Shown here: positions 33,767 to 42,161 of the stretch, in pieces
Layout of the letters: every line of letters starts with the position of its first letter
How positions within the stretch are numbered: position 1 is the stretch's first letter
DNA from: an uncultured Flavobacteriales bacterium
Lineage (GTDB): Bacteria > Bacteroidota > Bacteroidia > Flavobacteriales_G > Salibacteraceae
Length of the DNA stretch: 45,451 nt
Reading direction: 5' to 3'
NCBI GenBank assembly: GCA_905181855.1
Contig: CAJIZE010000010.1
Coordinates: 1 to 45,451, forward strand
Program-made: the position numbers and the translations under genes
Notes under the pieces: generated by a model
Seen by the model: the letters and a program-made list of their open reading frames with translations, nothing else
The model's database searches: none
What the model was told of the DNA's origin: nothing

Positions 33767-34549
33767 TTAACCAACAAACTCAAACCCATCAGCATCCATT
33801 CCCACCGGAAACTTTTGCCTAAATTCATTCAGTTCGTTTAAAGAAAGTGAGGTCGTTTCAATAATTTTTTGCTGCGGTTTAGCTTGGTTCAGGGTGACAC
33901 CTTTTGGGTCAATTACAGCCGTATTACCGGAGTAAGGAAGTCCGTTACCATCTTCACCAACTCTATTAACCCCAACAACATAACATTGATTTTCTATAGC
34001 TCTTGCTGTCAGTAAAGCACTCCAAGCAATTGCTCTTGTCATAGGCCAGTTAGCAACATAAAGCAGTAAATCGTATTTAGGTTTGGTGTTTCTACTCCAA
34101 ACCGGGAAACGTAAGTCGTAACAGATCATTGGGCAAATGTTCCAGCCTTTGTAGTTTAAAATTAAACGCTTTTTACCTGCTTTAAAAAAGTTGTTTTCGT
34201 TCACCATTCTAAACAAATGTTTTTTGTCGTAATGGTGGCTTTCGCCGTTTGGAGCAACAAAATAGAGTCTGTTAAAGTAGTTGCCGCTATCTTCAATTAT
34301 AAGGCTACCTGTAATGGCAACGTTGTGTGTTTTTGAAGTTGAAACCATCCATTGCCAGGTTGTTCCATGATGCCGTTCTGCCAACCTACTCGAATCCATT
34401 GAAAAGCCTGTTGTAAACATTTCGGGCAATACAACAAGATCAGATCCATCGGTAACCGCAGCAATTAGGTTTTCAAAATGCTTACAATTTTCTTTTGGAG
34501 ATTCCCAGAGCAGAGAGGATTGAATAGTTGTAACTTTTAATGCATTCAT
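33767..34549 (-). CDS. omega-amidase (nitrilase superfamily)
   Basis: The 260-residue product has the Glu-Lys-Cys triad: Glu43 (VVLPEMFTTGFSM), Lys110 (YDKKHLFRM) and Cys143 (ICPMICYDLRFPVW). The motif GFSMDS and the length match YafV/Nit2-type omega-amidases. These deamidate alpha-ketoglutaramate, the product of glutamine transamination. Its neighbour is a methionine-type aminotransferase, as expected for the glutamine transaminase-omega-amidase pathway. A TACATTTG box at 34555-34562 ends 5 bases before the ATG. Confidence 0.88.
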   Translation of the reverse strand: MNALKVTTIQSSLLWESPKENCKHFENLIAAVTDGSDLVVLPEMFTTGFSMDSSRLAERHHGTTWQWMVSTSKTHNVAITGSLIIEDSGNYFNRLYFVAPNGESHHYDKKHLFRMVNENNFFKAGKKRLILNYKGWNICPMICYDLRFPVWSRNTKPKYDLLLYVANWPMTRAIAWSALLTARAIENQCYVVGVNRVGEDGNGLPYSGNTAVIDPKGVTLNQAKPQQKIIETTSLSLNELNEFRQKFPVGMDADGFEFVG

Positions 34550-34623
34550 AACATCAAATGTAAAAACTTATTAAATGATAATTCGGTTCAACATCACCCT
34601 GGGTTGGTCGAGGGGTAATAGGT

Positions 34624-35781
34624 TTAAATGTTCTTCAGAATTTCAGTAGCTGCAGCCAAAGTTTCTTCTTGTTTAGCAAAGCAAAAACGCAACATCTTTT
34701 TATCCAAAGAACGGTGATAAAAAACCGATACAGGTATAGCGCTTACCTTGAACTCTTTGGTAAGTCGTTCAGCAAATTTCACATCGTTTTCATCGGTAAT
34801 TGTTGAATAGTCTAACAACTGAAAATAGGTGCCAGGAGTTGGACTAAACTTAAACCTAGAACTCTTTAATGCATCTAAAAAGAAATCTCTTTTTTGTTCG
34901 TAAACTGAACTAATCTGCTTGTAGTTTTTTTCGTTGCTTATAAAATCTGCCAAAGCGTGTTGTATAGGATGGTTTACCGCAAAAACTTGAAATTGATGAA
35001 CCTTTCGAAACTCTTTCATTAAGTTTTTGGCACCTAAAACATAGCCTATTTTCCAACCTGTGGCGTGCAACGTTTTACCAAAAGAATAAATCAACAACGA
35101 CCGCTCTGCTAATTTCGGGAAACGAGCAACACTTTGATGTTCATAGCCATCAAATAAAATATGTTCGTATACTTCATCGCTCAAAATAATAATGTCAGTA
35201 CCGCTGGTTAATCGTTCGAGTTCAACCATATCTTGCGATGAAAGAACCGCTCCCGTAGGATTGTGAGGTGTATTAATCACAATCATTTTTGTTCTACGCG
35301 TCATTACTTTTTTAACCTCACTCCAATCAACATTGTAGTAGGGGTCTTTAAGCTGAACGTAAATAGGTTTACCGCCATTAAGTTCTACCGCAGGAGCGTA
35401 ACAATCGTAGGCCGGAGTAAAAATAATCACCTCATCGCCTTCGGTAATAAAGGCAGTAATTGCAGAGTAAATGGCTTGTGTTCCGCCGGCGGTAATGGTA
35501 ATTTCCGTTTCCGCCTCATACTTGGCGCTGTAAAGCGCTTGTACCTTTGTAGATATTGCCTCTCTTAACTTTAACACACCCTCCATAGGAGCGTATTGGT
35601 TGAAGCCAATGCTCATGTAATGGTTTACCAGACTAACTAAATGTGGGGAAACCCCAAAATCAGGAAACCCTTGTGATAAATTGATTGCGCCGTATTTTTT
35701 CGAAAGGGCAGACATCTTTGAGAAAATGTTGACTCCAATTCCGGGTAGTTTCGACTTTATATTATCAGGGTATAGCGGCAT
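34624..35781 (-). CDS. PLP-dependent methionine-type aminotransferase
   Basis: The 385-residue fold-type I aminotransferase has INLSQGFPDFG at the N-terminus, NTPHNPTGAV (NPTG at 174-177), SDEVYEHILFDG and the PLP Lys236 in IYSFGKTLHATGWKIGY. This GKTLHATGWKIGY variant is typical of YbdL/kynurenine-aminotransferase-like enzymes acting on methionine with glutamine or 2-oxo acids. It precedes the omega-amidase on the same strand and probably forms an operon with it. TAAATTTG box at 35799-35806. Confidence 0.9.
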   Translation of the reverse strand: MPLYPDNIKSKLPGIGVNIFSKMSALSKKYGAINLSQGFPDFGVSPHLVSLVNHYMSIGFNQYAPMEGVLKLREAISTKVQALYSAKYEAETEITITAGGTQAIYSAITAFITEGDEVIIFTPAYDCYAPAVELNGGKPIYVQLKDPYYNVDWSEVKKVMTRRTKMIVINTPHNPTGAVLSSQDMVELERLTSGTDIIILSDEVYEHILFDGYEHQSVARFPKLAERSLLIYSFGKTLHATGWKIGYVLGAKNLMKEFRKVHQFQVFAVNHPIQHALADFISNEKNYKQISSVYEQKRDFFLDALKSSRFKFSPTPGTYFQLLDYSTITDENDVKFAERLTKEFKVSAIPVSVFYHRSLDKKMLRFCFAKQEETLAAATEILKNI

Positions 35782-35798
35782 TCTTGTTTGTTAAAACG

Positions 35799-35806
35799 CA
35801 AATTTA
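35799..35806 (-). promoter_or_regulatory. -7 box TAAATTTG before the aminotransferase
   Basis: This perfect TAnnTTTG element lies 17 bases from the start codon; no -33 TTG at the usual distance. Confidence 0.35.
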
Positions 35807-35923
35807 GCCTTTCTAAATAGTGAGGAATGGATACGAAATTTTAATTTTCTACTAATTATTAACACTTTCATTTTGTCGTATAAATTGTATTGAGCATCTT
35901 TCAGAAAATTTAAACCCTTTAAG

Positions 35924-37594
35924 ATGTCAGATATAGAAATTGCACAAAAGACAGTATTGATGCCTATCGGAAAAATAGCGGCAAAATTATCAATTGATAA
36001 TGAGCTATTGGAACCCTATGGTAAGACAAAAGCGAAACTTCCATTAACGTTAATTGATGATGAAAAAGCTAAAAAATCAAAACTGATATTGGTTTCCGCA
36101 ATTTCTCCGACACCTGCTGGTGAAGGAAAAACTACAACCTCAATAGGTTTAAACGAAGGCTTAAACAAGCTGGGGAAAAAATCATTGGTTGTTCTTAGAG
36201 AGCCATCTTTAGGCCCTGTTTTCGGAATGAAAGGTGGCGCAACAGGTGGCGGATACAGCCAAGTTGTACCGATGGAAGACATTAACTTACATTTTACAGG
36301 AGATTTTTCGGCAGTTGAAAAAGCACACAATTTACTTTGCGCGATGGTTGATAACACCATTCAAGCAAAAAACCCATTGGTAAAAATTGACCCACGTACT
36401 GTTGTAATCAAAAGGGTGATGGACATGAACGATCGTTCGCTCCGTAACATCATTATTGCTCTAGGTGGTAAATCAAACGGACATCCACGTGAGTCTGGTT
36501 TTGATATTGGTGTTGCATCTGAGGTTATGGCGATTCTTTGTATGAGTCTTAATTTAAATGATTTAAAAGAGCGACTTGGTAAAATGTACATTGGTAAATC
36601 GTATGACAATAAACCGATTTTTGCCAAAGACATAAAAGCAAATGGTGCAATGGCCGCCTTATTGAAAGATGCCGTTAAACCAAATTTGGTTCAAACCCTT
36701 GAAGGTAACCCGGCTATTATTCACGGTGGACCTTTTGCTAATATTGCACAAGGAACCAACACTATTATTGCTACAAAAATGGGCTTATCGTTATCTGATT
36801 ACGTGGTAACAGAAGCAGGTTTCGCTTTTGATTTAGGAGGCGAAAAATTTCTTGATATTAAGAGTAGATATGCAAAATTAAAACCTCAAGTAGTAGTAAT
36901 TGTATGTACTGTTAGAGCGTTAAAGTTTCATGGTGGTGTGGCAAAAGATGCACTTGGCGAAAGAAATGATGGTGCCTTAAGAGAAGGTGCTAAAAACTTG
37001 AAGAGACATCTTGAAAATGTTAAGAAATTCAATTTAGAGGCCGTTGTTGCGGTTAATAATTTTCCAACGGATCATCAGGAAGAATTGGATTTAGTAAAAC
37101 AGCTCTGTAACGAATTAGGAGTAAAAGTTGCTTTGTCAGAGGTTTGGGCAAAAGGAGGAGATGGTGGAATAGAATTAGCAAAGGCAGTACTTGATGTAAT
37201 CGATAATCAGGAAGAAGTACAGTTTACACCCATCTACGATTTGAAATTAACTCTAAAAGAAAAGATTGAAAAAATTGCTACTGAAATTTACAGAGCAGGT
37301 AAAGTAACCTACACCGCAAAAGCTTTACGCGACATTAAGTTAGCCGAAAGTTTAGGCTTAAGTGATGTTCCAATCTGTATCGCTAAAACACAATATTCAT
37401 TCTCGGATAATGCCAAAATGGTTGGAGCTCCTACGGATTTTGAATTTAACATTAGAGAAGTGGAAATGGCTGCTGGAGCAGGTTTTGTGGTGGCGATTGC
37501 TGGTAACATAATGCGTATGCCAGGTTTACCAAACAACCCAGCAGCAGAGAACATCGATATTGATGAAAACGGAAATATAACTGGACTCTTTTAA
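35924..37594 (+). CDS. fhs: formate-tetrahydrofolate ligase
   Basis: It makes 10-formyl-THF from formate, ATP and THF, feeding purine synthesis and one-carbon metabolism. The 556-residue product is of normal length. Its P-loop PTPAGEGKTTTS is at about residues 62-73, followed by LREPSLGPVFGMKGGATGGG. Later motifs include IIHGGPFANIAQGTN and the C-terminal PGLPNNPAAENIDID. purD and purQ elsewhere in the window need the same cofactor pool, though no shared operon is present. Confidence 0.98.
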   Translation: MSDIEIAQKTVLMPIGKIAAKLSIDNELLEPYGKTKAKLPLTLIDDEKAKKSKLILVSAISPTPAGEGKTTTSIGLNEGLNKLGKKSLVVLREPSLGPVFGMKGGATGGGYSQVVPMEDINLHFTGDFSAVEKAHNLLCAMVDNTIQAKNPLVKIDPRTVVIKRVMDMNDRSLRNIIIALGGKSNGHPRESGFDIGVASEVMAILCMSLNLNDLKERLGKMYIGKSYDNKPIFAKDIKANGAMAALLKDAVKPNLVQTLEGNPAIIHGGPFANIAQGTNTIIATKMGLSLSDYVVTEAGFAFDLGGEKFLDIKSRYAKLKPQVVVIVCTVRALKFHGGVAKDALGERNDGALREGAKNLKRHLENVKKFNLEAVVAVNNFPTDHQEELDLVKQLCNELGVKVALSEVWAKGGDGGIELAKAVLDVIDNQEEVQFTPIYDLKLTLKEKIEKIATEIYRAGKVTYTAKALRDIKLAESLGLSDVPICIAKTQYSFSDNAKMVGAPTDFEFNIREVEMAAGAGFVVAIAGNIMRMPGLPNNPAAENIDIDENGNITGLF

Positions 37595-37604
37595 AGTCTG
37601 ATTT

Positions 37605-38423
37605 TTACAAAAACAGAAGTAAGCTTACTGCCATAACTGCCATGCCGGTAACCAATCCATAAATACCATGGTGGTGTTCACCGTACTCTTCGGCAGCTGG
37701 CAACAATTGGTCAAGGGCAATGAATACCATAATGCCTGCAATTCCGGTGAAGATGTATCCAAACAAAAGGTCGTTGAAAAAGGGTCTGAGAATAAGGTAC
37801 CCTAAAAGCCCACCAACGGGTTCGGCTAATCCTGAAAGAAAAGAGTAGAAGAAAGCTTTTTTACGGTTACCAGTTGCATAATAAATAGGTACAGAAACAG
37901 CCAATCCTTCGGGTATGTTGTGAATGGCAATGGCTACGGCAATCGGAATACCCAATGATACGTCTTTCAGTGCACCAGCGAATGTGGCCATGCCTTCAGG
38001 AAAATTATGAATACCTAGGGCTATAGCCGTAAACATTCCTGTACGCATTAACTTGGCTTTTGGTAATGTTTTTATTTTGTTTTCATCAACCTCTAAAGCT
38101 GTGGTATCAGAATATTCGTGTGGATTTTCATAACTAGGAATAAATTTATCGATACCTGCAATAAGTGAAATACCAACAAAAAACGAAATAGCCGCAGCCC
38201 AAGAGCCCCCCTTTTCTCCCAATTCATTTATTAAAGATTCTTGTCCTTGAAAAAACAGCTCTGTAAATGAAATGTAGATCATAACACCGGCTGAAAAACC
38301 CATGGCAAAAGACAAACCCTTGTGGTTGGTGGCTTTTGTAAATAGCCCAATAAAACTGCCAATACCAGTTGAAAGCCCTGCAAAAAGAGTTAACCCTAAT
38401 GCAAACCAAAAATTTTCTTCCAT
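37605..38423 (-). CDS. ZIP family divalent metal transporter
   Basis: The 272-residue product has about eight membrane helices with the two metal-binding motifs of TM4 and TM5: IHNFPEGMATF and IHNIPEGLAVS. The loop after TM7 carries a histidine-rich EYGEHHHGI. ZIP proteins bring Zn2+, Fe2+ or Mn2+ into the cytoplasm. The ATG at 38421-38423 is chosen over a longer frame because a TATATTTG box (38434-38441) ends 10 bases before it. It is divergent from the HMA-CDF-TonB receptor genes. Confidence 0.92.
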   Translation of the reverse strand: MEENFWFALGLTLFAGLSTGIGSFIGLFTKATNHKGLSFAMGFSAGVMIYISFTELFFQGQESLINELGEKGGSWAAAISFFVGISLIAGIDKFIPSYENPHEYSDTTALEVDENKIKTLPKAKLMRTGMFTAIALGIHNFPEGMATFAGALKDVSLGIPIAVAIAIHNIPEGLAVSVPIYYATGNRKKAFFYSFLSGLAEPVGGLLGYLILRPFFNDLLFGYIFTGIAGIMVFIALDQLLPAAEEYGEHHHGIYGLVTGMAVMAVSLLLFL

Positions 38424-38433
38424 AATATGGGCG

Positions 38434-38441
38434 CAAATATA
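38434..38441 (-). promoter_or_regulatory. -7 box TATATTTG before the ZIP gene
   Basis: A perfect TAnnTTTG element; the palindrome at 38466-38485 lies where the -33 region is expected. Confidence 0.45.
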
Positions 38442-38465
38442 AATATTTACATGAGGCAAATAATA

Positions 38466-38485
38466 TTTTTAGATGTGTCTAAAAA
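38466..38485. promoter_or_regulatory. palindromic operator candidate in the divergent metal-gene region
   Basis: TTTTTAGA-TGTG-TCTAAAAA forms perfect 8-bp arms around 4 bases. It lies between the ZIP start (38423) and the HMA start (38586), near the -33 positions of both TAnnTTTG boxes (38434-38441 minus, 38507-38514 plus). Its form is like DtxR/MntR/Fur-type metalloregulator sites; the regulator is not identified. Confidence 0.6.
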
Positions 38486-38506
38486 CAAAATCAACAACAT
38501 GTATAT

Positions 38507-38514
38507 TATCTTTG
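38507..38514 (+). promoter_or_regulatory. -7 box TATCTTTG of the HMA-CDF-TonB receptor operon
   Basis: This perfect TAnnTTTG element is 71 bases before the HMA gene ATG. A second small inverted repeat, ACTGTT-A-AACAGT (38517-38529), follows near the expected transcription start. Confidence 0.45.
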
Positions 38515-38585
38515 TGACTGTTAAACAGTTGTTAATTTAAGATTAAGGGGCGACTCATTCCTTTTTATTGTATAAAAATCAAAGC

Positions 38586-38942
38586 ATGAAGAATCCATAT
38601 AAAAGTACAGTAATTTTAGTATTGATGGTTTGCGGGACCTTTTTTAACGAGGTTAAAGCACAATCAAAGAAAGAAGCAGTAAATATTAAAGTTGAAGGTG
38701 TTTGCGGTAAGTGTACTGCTAGAATAGAATCGGCGCTTGATTTAAAAGGAGTTAAAGTTGCCAGGTACGACCTGGAAACAAACATTTGTGAAGTGGTTTA
38801 CAATCCTCAAAAAATTGACGAGATGGACCTACACAAAGCGCTGGTTGCTGTTGGTCATAAAACAGATAAAATGGATGTTTTACCTGAAGTTTACAATAGC
38901 CTTTCAGATTGCTGTAAGTACCTGGAGGAGAAAAAACACTAA
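38586..38942 (+). CDS. secreted heavy-metal-associated (HMA) domain protein
   Basis: The 118-residue product has an N-terminal signal peptide (about residues 1-26, NEVKAQ). One HMA domain with the metal site VCGKCTARIES (Cys40, Cys43) follows, then a C-terminal tail with a CysCys pair (DCCKYLEEKKH). It would bind soft or transition metal in the periplasm. The ATG at 38586 is preferred over an upstream TTG because it gives a clean signal peptide. It is first in a run with the CDF and TonB-receptor genes. Confidence 0.88.
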   Translation: MKNPYKSTVILVLMVCGTFFNEVKAQSKKEAVNIKVEGVCGKCTARIESALDLKGVKVARYDLETNICEVVYNPQKIDEMDLHKALVAVGHKTDKMDVLPEVYNSLSDCCKYLEEKKH

Positions 38943-38960
38943 TAGTTTTTTCTAAAAGCC

Positions 38961-39857
38961 ATGGGACACCATCAACATCATCAACATCAAAAAGATGGTG
39001 AAAACACCAAAGCATTAAGAATAGCTTTTTGGCTAAACTTATCGTTTAGCATTATTGAAATAGTAGGTGGAGTTTTTACAAACTCAATGGCTATTTTATC
39101 AGATGCGGTACATGATTTGGGCGATTCAATTACAATTGGTGGAGCGCTGTATTTTCAAAAAGTATCAGAACGCCGAAGAGATAAACACTTCTCTTATGGT
39201 TACAAACGGTTTTCAACCTTATCAGCGCTTTTAACATTTGCAATATTGGTGATAAGTTCAATTTGGATTGTGGTAAATTCAATACCCCGACTTTTAAACC
39301 CTCAAGAAGTTAATAGCGAAGGCATGTTGGTTTTAGCTTTAATCGGAATAACATTTAATGGGCTTGCCGTTTTTAAAATGCAAGGAAAAGATTCTCTGAA
39401 CACTAGAGCGGTTCGCTTGCATTTATTGGAAGATGTATTGGGTTGGATCGCTGTACTAATTGGAGGCATTGTAATTTACTTTACCAATCTTTTTATCATT
39501 GATCCAATTTTGTCGTTAATAATAGCAACATACATTGCCTTCAATGCGTTGAAAAACATAAAATCGGTTTCAAAAATATTTTTACAAGGGATTCCTGAAG
39601 ACATCGATATGGCTAAGGTAAAGGCCGATATTAAAGAGCTGAATGATGTTTTCGACCTACATGATTTACACAGCTGGAGTATGGATGGAGAATTCAATAT
39701 TCTTACCATACACGTTGTGATTTCAGAAGAATGCGATAGAGCTAGAGCAGTAGAAATTAAGAGTGAGGTAAGGCATATTTTGAGCCATAACAACATACAG
39801 CATGTTACCATTGAAATTGAAACAGCCGCGGAAAAATGCGAACTTGAAGACTGCTAA
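38961..39857 (+). CDS. CDF family zinc-type metal exporter
   Basis: The 298-residue product has a His-rich N-terminus (MGHHQHHQHQKDGEN), six membrane helices and a C-terminal cytosolic domain. TM2 carries SDAVHDLGD (His51, Asp55) and TM5 HLLEDVLGW (His154, Asp158). The HxxxD pair in both helices is typical of Zn2+/Cd2+-type CDF transporters. It starts 18 bases after the HMA gene and its stop abuts the receptor ATG (TAA ATG), so an operon is clear. Confidence 0.93.
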   Translation: MGHHQHHQHQKDGENTKALRIAFWLNLSFSIIEIVGGVFTNSMAILSDAVHDLGDSITIGGALYFQKVSERRRDKHFSYGYKRFSTLSALLTFAILVISSIWIVVNSIPRLLNPQEVNSEGMLVLALIGITFNGLAVFKMQGKDSLNTRAVRLHLLEDVLGWIAVLIGGIVIYFTNLFIIDPILSLIIATYIAFNALKNIKSVSKIFLQGIPEDIDMAKVKADIKELNDVFDLHDLHSWSMDGEFNILTIHVVISEECDRARAVEIKSEVRHILSHNNIQHVTIEIETAAEKCELEDC

Positions 39858-42089
39858 ATGAGAAAACAGATACTACTGATATTTTTTGTTGCTGCAAGTT
39901 TATTTGGCTCCGCTCAAATTACCGGGAAAGTCATAACTGTTTCAAGTGATGCAAAAAAAGAACCATTGCCTGGAGCTAATATTTATTGGCAAGGAACGCA
40001 AACCGGCACATCATCTGACGAATCTGGGGAGTTTTCAATAAACAAAGTTGAATCTACATCGCTCCTAATTGTAACTTACGTAGGATTCAAATCGGACACG
40101 GTTAATGTTAAAAAGGTAAAACCACCAATTGAAATAGTGTTGTTAAATGGAGAACAACTTAAAACATTTAAGGTTGAGTACCGGAAAAAATCTTCAGAAA
40201 TATCATTGATAAACCCTTTAAACATTACAACGGTAGGGGAACAAGAATTAAGAAAAGCCGCCTGTTGCAATTTATCAGAGAGTTTCGAAACCAACGCCTC
40301 CATTGACGCGTCCTTTACTGATGCGGTAACAGGAACAAGACAAATAAAGATGCTTGGGCTATCAGGCAAATACACCCAAGTTTTGAGCGATAATATTCCA
40401 TCGATAAGAGGTTTATCTACCATTTACGGTTTAACCTATATACCTGGACCCTGGATTGGTTCTATTCAAATTTCGAAAGGTGTAGGCTCAGTAGTTAATG
40501 GATTCGAAAGTATTACAGGGCAAATTAATGTGGACGTGAAAGGACCCTTTGACTCAGAGAAACTGCATTTAAACCTATTTGTAAATGGAGGTGGACGAGT
40601 TGAAGTAAACGGGTTGTATCAGCAAAAATTAGGTGCTCGATGGAGGTCCAATTTATTGGTTCATGCCAAAACTTTAAAATTTCAAGCAGATAGAAACAGC
40701 GATGGGTTTATGGACAATCCACTGGAAAACGATTATGCGATTTATAACAATTGGAGGTTTATTGGAACAGGCGGGTTACGCTCAGAAATAGGAATTGGCG
40801 CTGTAGGTCAAGACCATGAGGCAGGTCAAATTTCTGAAAGTGGAACTGTGCCAGCATATAAGGTAATCATTAAGAACAACAGAGTGGAAGCCTTCGCTAA
40901 ATTGGGGTATGTTGGAGCAGGTTCTTTCAGCTTAGGTTTTCAAAATTTTGGATCGATTCAAGAAACCAATTCTAATTTTGGTAATACCAAATACAAAGGT
41001 TATCAGACCAGCTGGTATTCCAACTTTATCCTTCAAACGGGGGTTTTAAACGATGACTTGCTTTTAAAGGCAGGCGTCAGCATAATGATTGATGATTATA
41101 ACGAAAGCATCAACTATAGCCAAGTATCGTCCTTAGAAACACAGATTGAAAGGTTAGAAGTTGTTCCGGGGATTTTTACAGAAGCAACAATAAACAAAGG
41201 TAATTGGAGCGCTATTGCTGGGTTACGCATCGATTACCACAATTTGTTTGGTTCTTTTATAACTCCAAGACTTCATGCGCGATACAGTTTAAACGAAAAC
41301 ACATCGCTTAAAATATCATCGGGTAGAGGTCAAAGAACACCTAATGTAATAACGGAGAATATTGGGCTGCTTGCCACTAACAGAAGTTGGTACAATGCTG
41401 TTTTAGCCCCAGGCGAGTTGCTGCCTGAAATTGCCTGGAACAACGGAATAAACCTTACGAATAAGTTTCGGTTGAATTATAGAGATGGTGAAGTTTCGGT
41501 TGACTTTTATAGAACGGACTTTATAAACCAAGTAATTGTAGACCTAGATCAATCAGCCCAAGAAGTATGGATTTATAATTTAAACGGTAAGTCTTTCTCA
41601 AACTCATTTCAAGTTGAAGGAGGTTATGAAATCGTCAAAAGAACACAACTAAGATTAGCTTACCGGTGGTTAGAGGTTAAAAAGCAATTTGAACATGGAT
41701 TAGATCTTGCCCCTTTGGTTGCATCGCACAGAGGATTTATTAATTTGGGACATGAAACAAAAAAAACAAAAGAGTTTAAGCAATGGAAAACTGATTTAAC
41801 GGTAAACATCATTGGTGAATCAAGGTTACCTAAAACGGTTTCAAGTCCTGTAGAATATCAGCTAGAATCGAACTCACCGGCGTTTATAACAGCAAACTTT
41901 CAAGCAACACGCGTTTTCGGAAAACGGTTTGAGGTTTATGTTGGTTCCGAAAACATTACAAACTTCAAACAGTCAAGCCCAATAGTGTCAGCTGATAACC
42001 CAAACAGCAGTTTTTTTGATAGCTCAATGGTTTGGGGCCCAATATTCGGCAGAATGTTTTACGGTGGACTGAGGTATGTTATAGAGTAA
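39858..42089 (+). CDS. TonB-dependent receptor with carboxypeptidase-like N-domain
   Basis: The 743-residue product has a signal peptide (residues 1-21, ending GSAQ) and a CarboxypepD_reg-like domain (to about residue 95; PLPGANIYWQGTQTGTSSDE). A plug (about 115-215; CCNLSESFETNASIDASFTD) and a long beta-barrel follow, ending in YGGLRYVIE. The AACCNLSESFE-type plug start is frequent in receptors that sit with HMA genes in Bacteroidota. Position in the HMA-CDF operon suggests a metal or metallophore substrate; which metal is unknown. Bidirectional terminator downstream at 42102-42134. Confidence 0.92.
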   Translation: MRKQILLIFFVAASLFGSAQITGKVITVSSDAKKEPLPGANIYWQGTQTGTSSDESGEFSINKVESTSLLIVTYVGFKSDTVNVKKVKPPIEIVLLNGEQLKTFKVEYRKKSSEISLINPLNITTVGEQELRKAACCNLSESFETNASIDASFTDAVTGTRQIKMLGLSGKYTQVLSDNIPSIRGLSTIYGLTYIPGPWIGSIQISKGVGSVVNGFESITGQINVDVKGPFDSEKLHLNLFVNGGGRVEVNGLYQQKLGARWRSNLLVHAKTLKFQADRNSDGFMDNPLENDYAIYNNWRFIGTGGLRSEIGIGAVGQDHEAGQISESGTVPAYKVIIKNNRVEAFAKLGYVGAGSFSLGFQNFGSIQETNSNFGNTKYKGYQTSWYSNFILQTGVLNDDLLLKAGVSIMIDDYNESINYSQVSSLETQIERLEVVPGIFTEATINKGNWSAIAGLRIDYHNLFGSFITPRLHARYSLNENTSLKISSGRGQRTPNVITENIGLLATNRSWYNAVLAPGELLPEIAWNNGINLTNKFRLNYRDGEVSVDFYRTDFINQVIVDLDQSAQEVWIYNLNGKSFSNSFQVEGGYEIVKRTQLRLAYRWLEVKKQFEHGLDLAPLVASHRGFINLGHETKKTKEFKQWKTDLTVNIIGESRLPKTVSSPVEYQLESNSPAFITANFQATRVFGKRFEVYVGSENITNFKQSSPIVSADNPNSSFFDSSMVWGPIFGRMFYGGLRYVIE

Positions 42090-42101
42090 ATAAAGAGCAA
42101 G

Positions 42102-42134
42102 AAAAAGGCCACTAATACAAATGGTAGCCTTTTT
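42102..42134. terminator. bidirectional terminator after the TonB receptor
   Basis: AAAAAGGC (42102-42109) pairs with GCCTTTTT (42127-42134), with a partly paired loop between. It separates the convergent receptor and OmpA-family genes and carries a U-run in both directions. Confidence 0.75.
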
Positions 42135-42161
42135 ACTAGAGTTGTATTTTCGGATTAAAAA

